Shown piece by piece: positions 1 through 8,002 of a DNA stretch of 64,000 nt. The stretch comes from Pseudomonas paralactis (GTDB lineage: Bacteria; Pseudomonadota; Gammaproteobacteria; Pseudomonadales; Pseudomonadaceae). Position 1 is the stretch's first letter, and each line of letters starts with the position of its first letter. Where the stretch lies: the NCBI RefSeq assembly GCF_001439735.1, contig NZ_JYLN01000002.1, forward strand, positions 62,001-126,000. The letters run 5' to 3'. Below the pieces are notes generated by a model that saw nothing but the letters and a program-made list of their open reading frames with translations, searched no databases and had not been told where the DNA came from. Both the position numbers and the translations under genes were made by a program.

Positions 1-1037
1 GCCGGCACGATAGCTCCGCAACTGCCGCCCAGGTAGTAACAGGTCAGGTAGACCCCCACCGCTCCTGCCTTGCTGTCGCCCGCGCTGGCGGTGATGAAGG
101 CGTTGGCGGCTGCCTGCGCGAGGAACACGCCGGTGGAGCTCAAGGCCAGGCCCACCACAATGCACCACAGCGAAGGCACCAGGGTCAGGGCCGAACCAAA
201 AACGCCCAGCACCGCGGCGATGCTCAGCAGTTCGGCCTGGGGGCGGGTTTTGCTGAGGCGGCCGGCGATAGGTATCACGATCAGTGCCAATAGAAATACC
301 GTGTACAACGCTCCCAAGGCCGCGGGCCCAAGGTTGAACGGCGGTAGGCCGAGGTACAAACCAGCGTAGGTAAAGGCTGCGACTTGCGAGAACAAAACAC
401 AAAAGCCTACGGCATAGGCGGCCAACAGCGGCTTGCGCAAAACACCTGACCACGCCGCCCTGCCCGGCTTCACCCGCGGGCGGTTGGCTGGCAACAGAAA
501 TTGGATAAAACCACCCACCATCAAGCTCAATACGGCCAGCCACTCAAATGCTTCGCGCCAGCCCACATACTCGGTCACCACCCCGGTGACGAACCGTCCG
601 GCGAACCCACCCAGCACCGTACCCGCCACATACAGGCTGGTGACTTCAGTCACCGTGCCGCCGCTCCAGCGATCGCCGATGTAAGCCACGCTCGTGGCAA
701 ACACGATGGGGATCAACATGCCCTCGACAAAGCGCCACACCAACACTTCAGTGAAGCTGTCAGCATAAGCCGTCATCAAGGCCGGCCCCGCCAGCAGCAG
801 CGCCGCTACGCTTATCACCGTGCGTTGCTCGAAGCGCCGCGTCAGATGGCTGACGAATGGCGCGGTAATCGCCACCGCCAGCGTGGTCACGGTAATGCTC
901 CAGCCCGCAGCCTTGGCGCTGATGCCAAACTGCGCCGCAAACACCTGCAGGATGCTCTGGGTGGCGTAGAGGTTGAGGAACGCCGCACAGCCACACAGGA
1001 ACAGGGCAAGGCGGGCACAATGCAAATGCGGCTTCAT
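1..1037 (-). CDS. MFS transporter, YnfM-like (C-terminus beyond left edge)
   Basis: This is an inner-membrane major facilitator exporter; its substrate is not recognisable. Reading from the start codon at 1037 the frame stays open to the left edge (about 345 residues), so the last 40-60 residues are missing. The visible part begins MKPHLHCARLALFLCG and is a run of hydrophobic helices, including segments like SVAYIGDRWSGG and TSLYVAGTVLGGFAGRF that match the YnfM/arabinose-efflux group. A LysR gene starts 96 bp away on the opposite strand, the usual layout for a LysR-controlled exporter. Family assignment is firm; any drug or metabolite specificity would be a guess. Confidence 0.85.
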   Translation of the reverse strand, partial: MKPHLHCARLALFLCGCAAFLNLYATQSILQVFAAQFGISAKAAGWSITVTTLAVAITAPFVSHLTRRFEQRTVISVAALLLAGPALMTAYADSFTEVLVWRFVEGMLIPIVFATSVAYIGDRWSGGTVTEVTSLYVAGTVLGGFAGRFVTGVVTEYVGWREAFEWLAVLSLMVGGFIQFLLPANRPRVKPGRAAWSGVLRKPLLAAYAVGFCVLFSQVAAFTYAGLYLGLPPFNLGPAALGALYTVFLLALIVIPIAGRLSKTRPQAELLSIAAVLGVFGSALTLVPSLWCIVVGLALSSTGVFLAQAAANAFITASAGDSKAGAVGVYLTCYYLGGSCGAIVP

Positions 1038-1132
1038 GAAACCTCTCGTTTTATTTCGTGCGGCCTTTATAGAATGGCTGGCGTGTCTTTAACCAATACC
1101 GAATTCCGACCGATTGATACCCAAGGACCAGG

Positions 1133-2026
1133 ATGCTCGACCTACGCAAGCTGCGTTACTTTCTGACGGTCGCTGAAGAGCTGCACTTCGGCCGCGCGGC
1201 ACTTCGCCTGCATCTGGCGCAGCCGCCGCTGACACGGCAGATTTCTGCGCTGGAGGCCGAGTTGGGCTTCAAGCTGTTTGACCGCACCAGCCGTACAGTC
1301 ACCCTCACCGCCCAGGGCCGTGCATTCCTGCCCTATGCCCGCGGTGTGTTGGAGCAAGTAGAACTGGCGCAAGTGATTGCCGGTAAATTGGCCGCCGGCA
1401 CCGCGGGCCAATTGGCGCTGGGATATGCCAGCTCAATTGCCCTGTCGGACCTGTTCAGCCAGGCGATCCAGGCATTCGCCCAGCGCTTTCCCGAAGTGCA
1501 ATTGACCCTGGTGGAATGCGCCTCCGGCAGCTTGGGCGCCCAGGTGGCGGACGGACGCCTGGATATCGGCTTGAGCCGGCTGTGGCCGCAAAGCGCCGAG
1601 GTCCAGGCGTTATCGCTGGGCGAGGAGCGCTTGGTGGCCGCCGTCTCCAGCGACAGCCCATTGGCCAGCCAAACCATGCTCAGCGTGGCGCAACTGAGCA
1701 CTTATCCGCTGATTCTGTTTCCGGCCGATTATGGGTCTGGCTTGAACCAATCCATTGAGCAACTTTACCGACACCACGGCCAGCCGCTGCGCCCCGGGCC
1801 GACCGGGCGACAGATCACCTCCATTATCGCCCTGGTGGCGGCCGGGCAAGGCGTGGCGCTGGTGCCGGAATGCACCCAGAGCTTGATGAACAAAGGCGTG
1901 ACGTATCGGCCGATGCAGGAAGCGGAGGCATGTGCGCAGTTGCTGGTACTTACCCCAACGTCAGAAAGAGGCGTATTGGTGGACGCATTTCTGGGGGTAC
2001 TCGGGCAGGCATTCCACATCCGGTAA
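1133..2026 (+). CDS. LysR-family transcriptional regulator
   Basis: DNA-binding regulator of 297 aa, the normal LysR length. The N-terminal winged helix-turn-helix is plain (LRKLRYFLTVAEELHFGRAA followed by QPPLTRQISALEAELG and FDRTSRTVTLT, residues 4-62). The remaining roughly 200 residues form the periplasmic-binding-protein-like effector domain. The ATG at 1133 follows an AAGGACCAGG stretch that serves as ribosome site. It is divergent from the MFS gene ending at 1037, and the 95-bp gap between them probably holds the shared operator. Control of that exporter is inferred from the layout. The inducer cannot be predicted. Confidence 0.9.
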   Translation: MLDLRKLRYFLTVAEELHFGRAALRLHLAQPPLTRQISALEAELGFKLFDRTSRTVTLTAQGRAFLPYARGVLEQVELAQVIAGKLAAGTAGQLALGYASSIALSDLFSQAIQAFAQRFPEVQLTLVECASGSLGAQVADGRLDIGLSRLWPQSAEVQALSLGEERLVAAVSSDSPLASQTMLSVAQLSTYPLILFPADYGSGLNQSIEQLYRHHGQPLRPGPTGRQITSIIALVAAGQGVALVPECTQSLMNKGVTYRPMQEAEACAQLLVLTPTSERGVLVDAFLGVLGQAFHIR

Positions 2027-2135
2027 TACCGCGAAAAATCCCGCAATACGTCTGCGCGACGCCATTCCACCGGCCTCATACACTTCATTCAACCGCTACC
2101 GAAATACCGGACATCGACCGTCGGTAGGTAGAGTG

Positions 2136-2163
2136 TTGATAAATTTTTTTCAGTAGTTATAGT
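2136..2163 (+). promoter_or_regulatory. Predicted sigma-70 promoter of hicAB
   Basis: TTGATA (2136-2141) and TATAGT (2158-2163) are separated by 16 bp, close to the vegetative consensus, and lie about 30 bp before the hicA start. Just upstream, CTACCGA (2096-2102) and TCGGTAG (2121-2127) form an inverted repeat that could be a HicB operator or a weak terminator for the LysR gene. This is a prediction from sequence only. Confidence 0.6.
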
Positions 2164-2193
2164 CACCACCAACACACACCACAAGGAGGTGAT

Positions 2194-2376
2194 GTGGATA
2201 GCCGATACTTGATAGGTCACATCGTTGCAAACGGTTGGTATCTGGTGCGCATCAGGGGTAGTCATCACCACTTCAAGCACCCGATAAAGCCCGGACTGGT
2301 CACGATTCCTCATCCTAAAAAGGACCTGTTGGATAAAACCGCCAAGAGCATTTTGAAACAGGCTCTGCTGAGTTAA
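2194..2376 (+). CDS. hicA: HicA mRNA-interferase toxin
   Basis: Small toxin (60 aa) of a type II toxin-antitoxin pair; HicA proteins cleave mRNA and stop growth until neutralised by HicB. The signature G-S-H-H-H-F is at residues 22-27, with the catalytic His at 24, and IPHPKKDLLDKTAKSILKQ is the usual C-terminal end. The start is a GTG, chosen because a near-perfect Shine-Dalgarno (AAGGAGGTGAT) lies 4 nt before it; the ATG two bases earlier is in another frame. hicB follows 22 bp downstream in the typical toxin-first order. Length and motif fit the family exactly. Confidence 0.93.
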   Translation: MDSRYLIGHIVANGWYLVRIRGSHHHFKHPIKPGLVTIPHPKKDLLDKTAKSILKQALLS

Positions 2377-2398
2377 CCGGCCCTGGAGGGCAACACAT

Positions 2399-2809
2399 AT
2401 GCTTTATCCCATCGCAATTTCAACGGGCGACAAGGACCATGCCTGGGGCGTGGAAGTCCCGGATATTCCTGGTTGCTATTCCGCCGGCGATGACCTGGAC
2501 GACGCCATGGCCATGGCTCGCGAAGCCATTGAGGGGCACTTCGAAATTCTTGCAGAAGATGGCGCGCCGATCCCCAGCGCTCAGAAAGTCACCTTGCATG
2601 CCGCCAACCCACAGTACGCAGGCTGCACCTGGGCGGTGGTAGACATCGACGTCACCAAGTACCTGGGCAAGGCGCAAAAACTCAACATCACCCTGCCGGG
2701 GTATCTGTTGAATCGTATCGATGACTATGTACTGAATCACCCGGAAGAAAAAAGCCGCTCGGGGTTTCTGGCCTCGGCCGCACTCAAGGTATTGCAACAG
2801 GGTCGATAA
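2399..2809 (+). CDS. hicB: HicB antitoxin
   Basis: Antitoxin of 136 aa that should bind and block HicA and repress the operon. The N-terminal half is the RNase H-like HicB fold (MLYPIAISTGDKDHAWGVEV, PDIPGCYSAGDDLDDAMAMA, residues 1-42). The C-terminal part (LNITLPGYLLNRIDDYVLNH, about residues 98-117) is a ribbon-helix-helix DNA-binding segment, the RHH class of HicB rather than the HTH class. It lies 22 bp after hicA with a GGAGGG ribosome site. Residues of both domains are intact, so the pair is probably functional. Confidence 0.93.
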   Translation: MLYPIAISTGDKDHAWGVEVPDIPGCYSAGDDLDDAMAMAREAIEGHFEILAEDGAPIPSAQKVTLHAANPQYAGCTWAVVDIDVTKYLGKAQKLNITLPGYLLNRIDDYVLNHPEEKSRSGFLASAALKVLQQGR

Positions 2810-2948
2810 TCGCGGCGGAGCAAAACCGAAGGGTTTACTGGAACAGTCAGTTGAAAAGAATTTGACCGCAAGAAACGTAGTTTCCCGACCGGCTGGCGGA
2901 ACTAGAGTAGCGTCATCCCCATTAATCGCCTGTTCGAGGAGCCCGCTC

Positions 2949-3449
2949 ATGACCTACCAATTCAAGCTCATGCCTTCCCCTGTCGGTGAACTGACGCTGG
3001 TGGCGCGCAACGGCAAACTGAGCGCCATTTTATGGGAAGTGGAACGCGCGAACCGCGTGCGCCTGGGTCAATTGGTCGAGGCCAACGACAGCCTGATACT
3101 GCTGGAAACCCAACGCCAGTTAACGCAATACTTCGCCGGAACACGTAATCAATTTGAGCTGGAGCTGGATTTCGCCGGTACCGATTTTCAGAAACAGGTT
3201 TGGCGGGCTCTGCTGACAATTCCCTTCGGCGAAACGCGCAGCTACAGCCAGATTGCCCAACAGATCGGCAACCCCAAGGCAGTACGCGCAGTCGGTGCGG
3301 CGAATGGGCGTAATCCAATCTCAATCATCGCCCCCTGCCACCGAGTGATTGGCGCATCAGGCAGCCTGACCGGGTTTGCCGGCGGGTTGCAGGCCAAGCA
3401 GTATTTGCTGGCGCTGGAAGGCGCAGGTCAGGCAGAGCTGGCGTTCTAA
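2949..3449 (+). CDS. ogt: Methylated-DNA-protein cysteine methyltransferase
   Basis: DNA repair protein that moves the alkyl group from O6-alkylguanine to its own cysteine, a one-use reaction in the cytoplasm. The acceptor is Cys130 in the motif P-C-H-R-V; the helix-turn-helix that docks on DNA includes SYSQIAQQIGNPKAVRAVGA (99-118). The open frame extends 29 codons upstream, but the ATG at 2949 is preferred because GAGGAG lies 9 nt before it and the protein then begins at the conserved N-terminus (166 aa, normal for Ogt). It lacks the Ada transcription-factor domain. It stands alone between hicB and the permease-like gene. Confidence 0.95.
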   Translation: MTYQFKLMPSPVGELTLVARNGKLSAILWEVERANRVRLGQLVEANDSLILLETQRQLTQYFAGTRNQFELELDFAGTDFQKQVWRALLTIPFGETRSYSQIAQQIGNPKAVRAVGAANGRNPISIIAPCHRVIGASGSLTGFAGGLQAKQYLLALEGAGQAELAF

Positions 3450-3560
3450 CTTTGAAGGCGATTGAACCCTCCAGCACTGGGCACCGAGACAATTGTTAAA
3501 AGAAATTTCAGAGAAGTGACGTGGTCAATGATTTATCACCTCTTCACAAAGGAAACGGTA

Positions 3561-3977
3561 ATGAAATTTTCCACAGTCTCCCAAACCCTGTCGCGCTGGG
3601 CAGGCAGCCCCCGAACCTTTTACACAGCGGTGGCGCTGATCCTGATATGGGGCCTGAGTGGGCCCTATTTCCACTACAACGACACCTGGCAACTGATCAT
3701 CAATACCTCGACGACCATTATCACGTTCCTGATGGTGTTCCTGATCCAGAACACGCAAAACCGCGACAACGATATCCTGCATATCAAGATTGACGAGCTG
3801 CTGCGCGTGTCCAAAGATGCCCAGAACGCCGTGCTCAGCCTCGATGGCCTGGACCGCAAGGAGCTGGAAAAGCTGCGCCAGGAATACCGCAACATTGGCA
3901 GCGCCAGCAGCCTGAGTGTGAACAACGGTTGCGCTGACAACGCGGCGCCGGCCAAGACAGACTTGAACCAGGCATAA
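3561..3977 (+). CDS. Low-affinity iron permease family protein (Fet4-like)
   Basis: Membrane protein of 138 aa matching the bacterial low-affinity iron permease family (related to one repeat of yeast Fet4). Two hydrophobic helices are visible (TAVALILIWGLSGPYFHYND and IINTSTTIITFLMVFLIQNT), followed by the family-typical NTQNRDNDILHIKIDELLR and a charged cytoplasmic tail. The start at 3561 is chosen over an upstream in-frame codon because an AAAGGA ribosome site precedes it and the family begins here. A strong terminator follows at once. An iron-transport role for the bacterial members is not well established; the name reflects homology. Confidence 0.85.
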   Translation: MKFSTVSQTLSRWAGSPRTFYTAVALILIWGLSGPYFHYNDTWQLIINTSTTIITFLMVFLIQNTQNRDNDILHIKIDELLRVSKDAQNAVLSLDGLDRKELEKLRQEYRNIGSASSLSVNNGCADNAAPAKTDLNQA

Positions 3978-4017
3978 AAAAACGGCGGTTGGGATAGCTC
4001 CCACCGCCGTTTTCGTT
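3976..4017. terminator. Bidirectional intrinsic terminator
   Basis: An 11-bp perfect stem (AAAACGGCGGT at 3979-3989 and ACCGCCGTTTT at 4003-4013), extended inward by GGGA/TCCC, is flanked by A and T runs. It can stop transcription of the permease gene on the plus strand and of the DUF4142 gene arriving on the minus strand. Confidence 0.85.
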
Positions 4018-4030
4018 TCAGGCGACGGTC

Positions 4031-4558
4031 TTAACCGTCACCTTGGTGACCCTTGCCATAGGTCGATGCCAGGGCACGGGCTTTTTGCAGGCGCTCCTCA
4101 AGCTTGGGCAGCGTCTCATCCACCAGCGCTTTTATCTCCGGCACATCCGACGCGGCGCCTTCTTTCTTGAACAGGGCGATGGCGTCTTCACTTTCCTTGA
4201 CCTGCTGGGCTGTATAGGCGGCGTCAAAGGAGTCGCCGTCCTTGAGTTCAGGCATCAGGGTTTCGGCTTTATCGACGATCTTTTCCCTTGGCGCGACCGG
4301 CAAATCGAGCTTCTTGGCGATGGCGGCCAAGTGCTGGTTGGCCAGGGTGCGCTCGTTGATGACCTCGATGGTGTAGTCCTTGATCTCTTGGGACGAGGTC
4401 TTGGCGTGGGCCATGCGACTGGTTTCGATATCGGCCATACCTTTGGCCGAAGCCTGCTCGATAAATTCAGCAGGCGACTGGGCGAAAGCATTGCTGGCGC
4501 CGAGGCCCAGCAGCATCGCGAAACTGGCGGTGCGTAACCGGATAGCCATGCGGCTCAT
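4031..4558 (-). CDS. DUF4142 exported protein
   Basis: Periplasmic protein of 175 aa and unknown function. A cleavable signal peptide ends near Ala26 (FAMLLGLGASNAFAQ). The rest is the ferritin-like helical DUF4142 domain (FIEQASAKGMADIETSRMA, TLANQHLAAIAKKLDLPV, TAQQVKESEDAIALFKKEG). Family members occur widely in proteobacteria, often stress-linked, but no activity is established. It converges on the permease gene and shares its terminator. No operon partner is evident. Confidence 0.88.
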   Translation of the reverse strand: MSRMAIRLRTASFAMLLGLGASNAFAQSPAEFIEQASAKGMADIETSRMAHAKTSSQEIKDYTIEVINERTLANQHLAAIAKKLDLPVAPREKIVDKAETLMPELKDGDSFDAAYTAQQVKESEDAIALFKKEGAASDVPEIKALVDETLPKLEERLQKARALASTYGKGHQGDG

Positions 4559-4676
4559 GATGGGTTCCTCCAGAGCAAAAATAGGTGCGGGGATCTACAC
4601 CCGCCCTGAATTCGAATTTTCAGAGCCGCAAAGGTTTAGAAAAAACTTGCCAGTGCGACGAACGGTTGTCTTTACC

Positions 4677-5318
4677 TCACGCCGACTTGTTTGCGAACAA
4701 GCCCGGCAATGCGTGCGCCAGAGCATTAATGGCAAAGCCGATGAACATCACGCCGCAGAGCCTGGTGATCAGAATTTCATGGCGCTGATACACCGTACGC
4801 ACTCGTTGGGCGCCGACCACACCGATCAAAATCCCATAGGCCAAAAAGCCGCCTACAAAGCTGAGGAATATCAACGTCGGCAGCATCGACCACGTCAACA
4901 ACTCGGCACGGCTGGACAGCAATGCGGTGAAGGTCGCCACGGCAACCGGGTAAGCCTTGGGGTTGGTCAAGCCAAACACGATGCCATGCCAGAATGGGTG
5001 GCGCGCCGCGCCCTGAGGCGCATCGCTGCTGCGACGCTGGGTACGAATCGCACGCCAGCCGAGCCAGAACAAATACACACCGCTGAGCACACCCAATACA
5101 TCGAACGCACTGCTGCCGACTTCGCGCGCACCGACGATGGCAATAAGCGCAGTGCTGCACCACACCACATCGCCAAGCAAATGCCCGCACAAAAAGCCCG
5201 CTCCGGCACGCCGGCCTCGGGCCGCACCGATGCCGAACACCGCCAGGACGCCAGGGCCCGGGGTAATGCCGTAAATAAAACCCGAAGCCAGTACGGCGAA
5301 CAGCAAGGATAGGGTCAT
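4677..5318 (-). CDS. LysE-family amino-acid exporter
   Basis: Inner-membrane exporter of 213 aa, about six transmembrane helices. The family hallmark is near the N-terminus (FIYGITPGPGVLAVFGIGAARGRRAG, about residues 14-39), where GxTPGP is diagnostic of LysE/RhtB proteins. Conserved FGLTNPKAYPVAVATFTALL (about 135-155) also fits. It lies 47 bp after fosA on the same strand, after the LysR regulator, so the three may be one transcript. Substrate is unknown; RhtB-type relatives export homoserine, threonine or other small amino acids. Confidence 0.9.
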   Translation of the reverse strand: MTLSLLFAVLASGFIYGITPGPGVLAVFGIGAARGRRAGAGFLCGHLLGDVVWCSTALIAIVGAREVGSSAFDVLGVLSGVYLFWLGWRAIRTQRRSSDAPQGAARHPFWHGIVFGLTNPKAYPVAVATFTALLSSRAELLTWSMLPTLIFLSFVGGFLAYGILIGVVGAQRVRTVYQRHEILITRLCGVMFIGFAINALAHALPGLFANKSA

Positions 5319-5365
5319 AAATAGACGCTCCGACGGACACTTAAAGATGATGGATTCTGCATGTT

Positions 5366-5782
5366 TCAGCGCGGTGGGTAAAACTTCATTCCGGCATAGG
5401 GCTTGGCACGACAGGCTTGCAGGCGCGAGGCCAGATCGCCGACATGCACCTCCAGTTTGTGGCCGTCGGGATCGAGAAAATAAAACGACGCGCCTTCGCT
5501 GCGGTTGTCACGCCACTCCGGCACGCCGGCGGCCCGCAGGCGTCCGACCAACGCGGTGAAATCAACGGCATCGACGTTGAAGGCGTAATGGGTGTAGTCC
5601 ACTGCCTCAGTGGTCGAGCGCATCGGGTCCAGCGACACGCACAGCCAAAGCCCGGGCAATGAAAGGTACGCACCGTTATCCCAGGTGGCATCGAGTTGAA
5701 GGCGCAGCAGATGGTGATAAAAGTTGACGCTGCGCGGCACGTCGGTGACGGCCAGGGTCAGGTGGTTGAAGCCGGTCAGCAT
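5366..5782 (-). CDS. fosA: FosA fosfomycin glutathione transferase
   Basis: Metalloenzyme (Mn/K dependent) of the vicinal-oxygen-chelate fold that adds glutathione to fosfomycin, opening its epoxide. At 138 aa it is the usual FosA length. Metal ligands are His7, His65 (in VDYTHYAF) and Glu111 (in [12 protein letters not shown]); Thr9 is the residue that activates the ring. The [18 protein letters not shown] block (about 94-111) and [16 protein letters not shown] end are characteristic. It starts 15 bp after a LysR gene and precedes a LysE exporter. Chromosomal fosA is common in pseudomonads; nothing here suggests recent transfer. Confidence 0.95.
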   Translation of the reverse strand: MLTGFNHLTLAVTDVPRSVNFYHHLLRLQLDATWDNGAYLSLPGLWLCVSLDPMRSTTEAVDYTHYAFNVDAVDFTALVGRLRAAGVPEWRDNRSEGASFYFLDPDGHKLEVHVGDLASRLQACRAKPYAGMKFYPPR

Positions 5783-5797
5783 TCAGGTTTTCTCTTA

Positions 5798-6724
5798 TTA
5801 TCGGTGATGATCGGACAATACACCGCCCACTCGCGCAATCAACCACTGCAACCCAGCATCCCCACCCCGCCGCATATGCCAGGCCAGCTCAAAAGCAAAC
5901 GAAGGAATATGAAACGGCGGTGGCACGGTCAGCAACTGTTGATGATCGATATTCAGTAAACCCCGGGACGACACCGTCAAGATCAAGTCCGTACCCTTGA
6001 TCAACTGCGGCGCCACGCCCCAATGCGGCAGGCTGATTGCCACATGCCGCCGCTCACGAATTGCAGACAGTGCCCGTTCGATTTCCGGCGTGCCACTGCC
6101 GCGCATTTCCAACAGTACATGGGGGCGTGACAGGTAAGTCGGCAGGTCCAACACACCGCCGGGTGCAAGGCTGTGGCGGTCGACCAGGCAGGTGTAATGC
6201 TCTTCGAACAAGGCCGTCGTACGCAGTTCAGCGGGCATGTCGGGGAATACGCCAGCCGCCAGGTCGAGATCGCCATTGAGCACGCCATCCACCATGCCTT
6301 CGCGGCTGGCCTGGATGATCTGCAGGTCGATGCCAGGCGCTTCATTGCGCAGGATGCGAACCAACCCGGGTAGCAGGATCGCCGCGCTGTAGTCCGACAT
6401 CGCCACGCGAAAGCGGCGCTTGGCCGAGGCGGGGTCAAAACGATTCGGCGCCAACAATGCCTGCACCTGGCCCAGCGCTTGGGCCAATGGCGCTGCCAAC
6501 TCCAGGGCACGAGCCGTGGGTACCAGCGCGCCGCCCTGACGCACCAATAGCGGGTCACCAAGCATATCGCGCAGCCGCGCCAACGCGTGGCTCACCGCCG
6601 GCTGGCTCAGGTGCAGGCGCTCGGCGGCGCGGGTCACATGGTGCTCACTGAGCAAGGCGTCCAGGACCACCAGCAGGTTAAGGTCGATGCGGCGCAGATC
6701 ATTCATCAGATGCATGGTCGACAT
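5798..6724 (-). CDS. LysR-family regulator upstream of fosA
   Basis: Regulator of 308 aa with a clear N-terminal helix-turn-helix (RRIDLNLLVVLDALLSEHHV then LHLSQPAVSHALARLRDMLG, about residues 11-57) and a LysR substrate-binding domain. It is of the NodD/NahR-like branch (DLNLL opening). Three candidate ATGs lie at 6724, 6715 and 6706; none has a strong ribosome site, and the conserved core begins at NDLRRIDLN. It is divergent from a DMT transporter (start 6793) and is followed on the same strand by fosA, so it could control either. Which is unknown. Confidence 0.88.
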   Translation of the reverse strand: MSTMHLMNDLRRIDLNLLVVLDALLSEHHVTRAAERLHLSQPAVSHALARLRDMLGDPLLVRQGGALVPTARALELAAPLAQALGQVQALLAPNRFDPASAKRRFRVAMSDYSAAILLPGLVRILRNEAPGIDLQIIQASREGMVDGVLNGDLDLAAGVFPDMPAELRTTALFEEHYTCLVDRHSLAPGGVLDLPTYLSRPHVLLEMRGSGTPEIERALSAIRERRHVAISLPHWGVAPQLIKGTDLILTVSSRGLLNIDHQQLLTVPPPFHIPSFAFELAWHMRRGGDAGLQWLIARVGGVLSDHHR

Positions 6725-6792
6725 AAGAACTTGGAATTTAAATTTGCGTGACGAATAGCCTAGAGTCCAGCAAAACTTCTGGGAGCGTGAAG

Positions 6793-7269
6793 ATGAGCGT
6801 GTTGCATTGGGTGGGGTTGTTAGCGCTGGCGGTGATCGCCGGAGCCGTGGTGCCGTTTCAAAGTGCGATCAATGCGAACCTGGGGCGCGGGCTCGGCCAC
6901 CCATTGTGGGCCACGCTGGCGTCGTTGTTAGTGAGCATCATCGTGCTGATGCCGGTGATTATCGCCCTGCGCCTACCCTTGCCGAGCCTGACGTTTATCG
7001 CCAAGGCACCGCTGTGGATGTGGGCCGGTGGCGCCTTTGGCGTGTGTTTTATTTCACTGGCGTTGATGCTGTTGCCCAAGCTCGGCGCGTCAGGGTTTAT
7101 TGCGTTGGCAATGGCCGGGCAGATTCTCGCGTCGTTGCTGCTCGACCACTTCGGCCTGTTCGGCCTGGTGCAACGCCAACTGACAACGCCGCGAGTGTTG
7201 GGCGCGTTGCTGCTGATCGGCGGCGTGGCATTGATTCAGTTCAGTGGCGCTCAGCAGCCAAGCGATTGA
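6793..7269 (+). CDS. DMT-family transporter (YdcZ/DUF606)
   Basis: Small membrane protein of 158 aa with about five transmembrane helices, of the YdcZ (DUF606) branch of the drug/metabolite transporter superfamily. Diagnostic pieces are AVVPFQSAINANLGRGLGHP (near residue 20) and LMLLPKLGASGFIALAMAGQ. The start at 6793 is preferred to one 45 bp upstream because a GGGAG/GAAG ribosome site precedes it and the first helix then starts at residue 5. Its last 29 bases overlap the convergent gene at 7241. Substrate unknown. It is divergent from a LysR regulator. Confidence 0.85.
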   Translation: MSVLHWVGLLALAVIAGAVVPFQSAINANLGRGLGHPLWATLASLLVSIIVLMPVIIALRLPLPSLTFIAKAPLWMWAGGAFGVCFISLALMLLPKLGASGFIALAMAGQILASLLLDHFGLFGLVQRQLTTPRVLGALLLIGGVALIQFSGAQQPSD

Positions 7270-7915
7270 TCTGGGCCTGCTCCACCACCGGCTGCGGCGC
7301 GCCCTGGCTCGCGGCCTGCAACATTGCCCGGCCAACAGCCTCGGTACTCACCACCCAAGCCGGTTTTACCCGCCGCACAAACGAAAGCACCGGCCCCAGC
7401 ACACTGTAGAAAGCTTGATACAAAGGCGTCTTTGAGCGCACGCCGTGCAACGGCTGGATGATCCCCGGACGGAACAGATACACCGCCTTGAACGGTTGAC
7501 GCAGCAAAGCGTTTTCGGTCTTGCCCTTGACCCGCGCCCACATCGACTTGCCCGTCTCGGAACTGTCCGTGCCGGCGCCGGACACGTAGATGAACGTCAT
7601 CTGCGGATTAAGCCGCGCCAGCGTGCTGGCAGCCACCAGGGTCAGGTCATAGGTGAGGTGGGTGTACCGGGCTTCGTTCACGCCCGCCGACGATACGCCG
7701 AGGCAAAAGAAACACGCATCAAAACCTTGCAGCAGGTTTTCCAGGGGCTGGAAGTCGAGCATGTCGCTGTGCAACACCTGATGCAGCTTGCCATGTGCCT
7801 GGGTCAGGGGCGTGCGGCCGACGGCGACCACTTCCTGCACATCCGCCGCGAGCAGGCACTCGCGCAGCACGCCCTGGCCGACCATACCGGTGGCGCCGAA
7901 TAACAGAACTCTCAT
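7241..7915 (-). CDS. NAD(P)-binding Rossmann protein (atypical short-chain dehydrogenase)
   Basis: Cytoplasmic protein of 224 aa with an N-terminal dinucleotide-binding loop (LLFGATGMVGQGVLREC, GxxGxxG at residues 7-13). The body matches the NmrA/HTATIP2-like atypical SDR group (FFCLGVSSAGVNEARYTHLT, TFIYVSGAGTDSSE, FRPGIIQPLHG). The classical YxxxK pair is not obvious. Its 3' end overlaps the DMT transporter tail by 29 bp in the convergent sense. Its substrate cannot be told; such proteins are often annotated as epimerases or oxidoreductases. Confidence 0.85.
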   Translation of the reverse strand: MRVLLFGATGMVGQGVLRECLLAADVQEVVAVGRTPLTQAHGKLHQVLHSDMLDFQPLENLLQGFDACFFCLGVSSAGVNEARYTHLTYDLTLVAASTLARLNPQMTFIYVSGAGTDSSETGKSMWARVKGKTENALLRQPFKAVYLFRPGIIQPLHGVRSKTPLYQAFYSVLGPVLSFVRRVKPAWVVSTEAVGRAMLQAASQGAPQPVVEQAQINRLAAERH

Positions 7916-8002
7916 TAGGGAACCTCAGCGGCACGCCGCAAACTTGCTCAAGTGGAACGTGTTGAGCGTGTAGCTTAACGCCTGCCGCCAGAGGCTGCCC
8001 CA

